Origin: Bacillota bacterium | Lineage (GTDB): Bacteria > Bacillota > Negativicutes > CTSoil-072 | DNA: 64,000 bases | Assembly (NCBI GenBank): GCA_017889545.1 | Contig: JAGFZV010000001.1 | Location: 207,954-271,953, forward strand | Reading direction: 5' to 3' | In this document: piece by piece, positions 63,961 to 64,000 of the stretch | How the letters are laid out: the number at the start of each line of letters is the position of its first letter | Position numbering within the stretch: the first letter of the stretch is position 1 | Translations under genes and position numbers: made by a program | Notes under the pieces: generated by a model | Database searches by the model: none | What the model was told of the DNA's origin: nothing | The model's input: only the letters and a program-made list of their open reading frames with translations

Positions 63961-64000
63961 TGGTAGTAAAAAATATGTTAACTTTGTATTTTTTACTGAA

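Overview
The window looks like a chromosome segment of an anaerobic, Gram-negative-walled Firmicute (class Negativicutes, Sporomusa/Pelosinus-like; this is an inference from content). A CpaC-type secretin implies an outer membrane, and the lysine/ornithine decarboxylase is of the type that supplies polyamines for Negativicutes cell walls. T-box and c-di-GMP riboswitches and AGGAGG ribosome sites fit Firmicutes. NfnAB, a four-subunit 2-oxoacid:ferredoxin oxidoreductase, a selenocysteine formate dehydrogenase and thiolase/Hbd/CoA-transferase genes indicate strict anaerobic metabolism. No tRNA, rRNA, CRISPR array or complete insertion sequence was recognised.

Layout. 1-5501 (-): secretin/CpaE pilus genes with a DegS-like kinase. 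5640-11048: PLP decarboxylase, cyclophilin, IclR regulator, DctA symporter and an AbrB-type membrane protein. 11124-17920 (-): hbd, thl, pct, a second hydroxyacyl-CoA dehydrogenase and an AtoE transporter. 18307-23514 (-): nfnAB and an AtoSC-like two-component pair. 23713-31212 (-): complete trpEGDCFBA followed by a DAHP synthase, behind a double T-box leader. 31716-34363: modBA and a divergent HTH/substrate-binding-domain regulator. 34447-34665: a small Cys-containing ORF behind an FNR/CRP-like promoter. 34713-37391 (-): korDABC. 37560-43646: two BKACE (beta-keto acid cleavage) genes, their sigma-54 activator, a third hydroxyacyl dehydrogenase and a second AtoE transporter. 43731-45966: two small conserved proteins, an FMN reductase and a nitroreductase. 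46028-51269: a selenium locus (Sec formate dehydrogenase, TusA-like protein, YedE, LysR). 51410-52966 (-): cheW and a PocR-domain chemoreceptor under a c-di-GMP-I riboswitch. 53416-58330 (-): metallo-beta-lactamase fold protein, RmuC, SDR and a split UxaA-type lyase. 58626-63899 (+): PrpR-type sigma-54 activator, ABC-F ATPase and an FAD dehydrogenase.

The strongest unifying theme is a sigma-54 network. Six intergenic regions carry nearly identical TGGCAT-N5-WTGCA elements with the GG-N10-GC spacing of -24/-12 promoters. They lie in front of pct-thl-hbd, atoE-hbd2, nfnAB, BKACE 1, the BKACE 2-dehydrogenase-transporter operon and the UxaA-type operon. Three sigma-54 activators are encoded among them (AtoC-like, PAS-type and PrpR-type). 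The set reads as a regulon for uptake, activation and cleavage of short hydroxy- and keto-acids, with NfnAB balancing the resulting NAD(P)H and ferredoxin. The other main signals are a T-box leader whose second unit lacks a specifier stem, a UGA-encoded selenocysteine inside fdhA, and the riboswitch-controlled chemoreceptor flanked by a near-identical 30-bp direct repeat.
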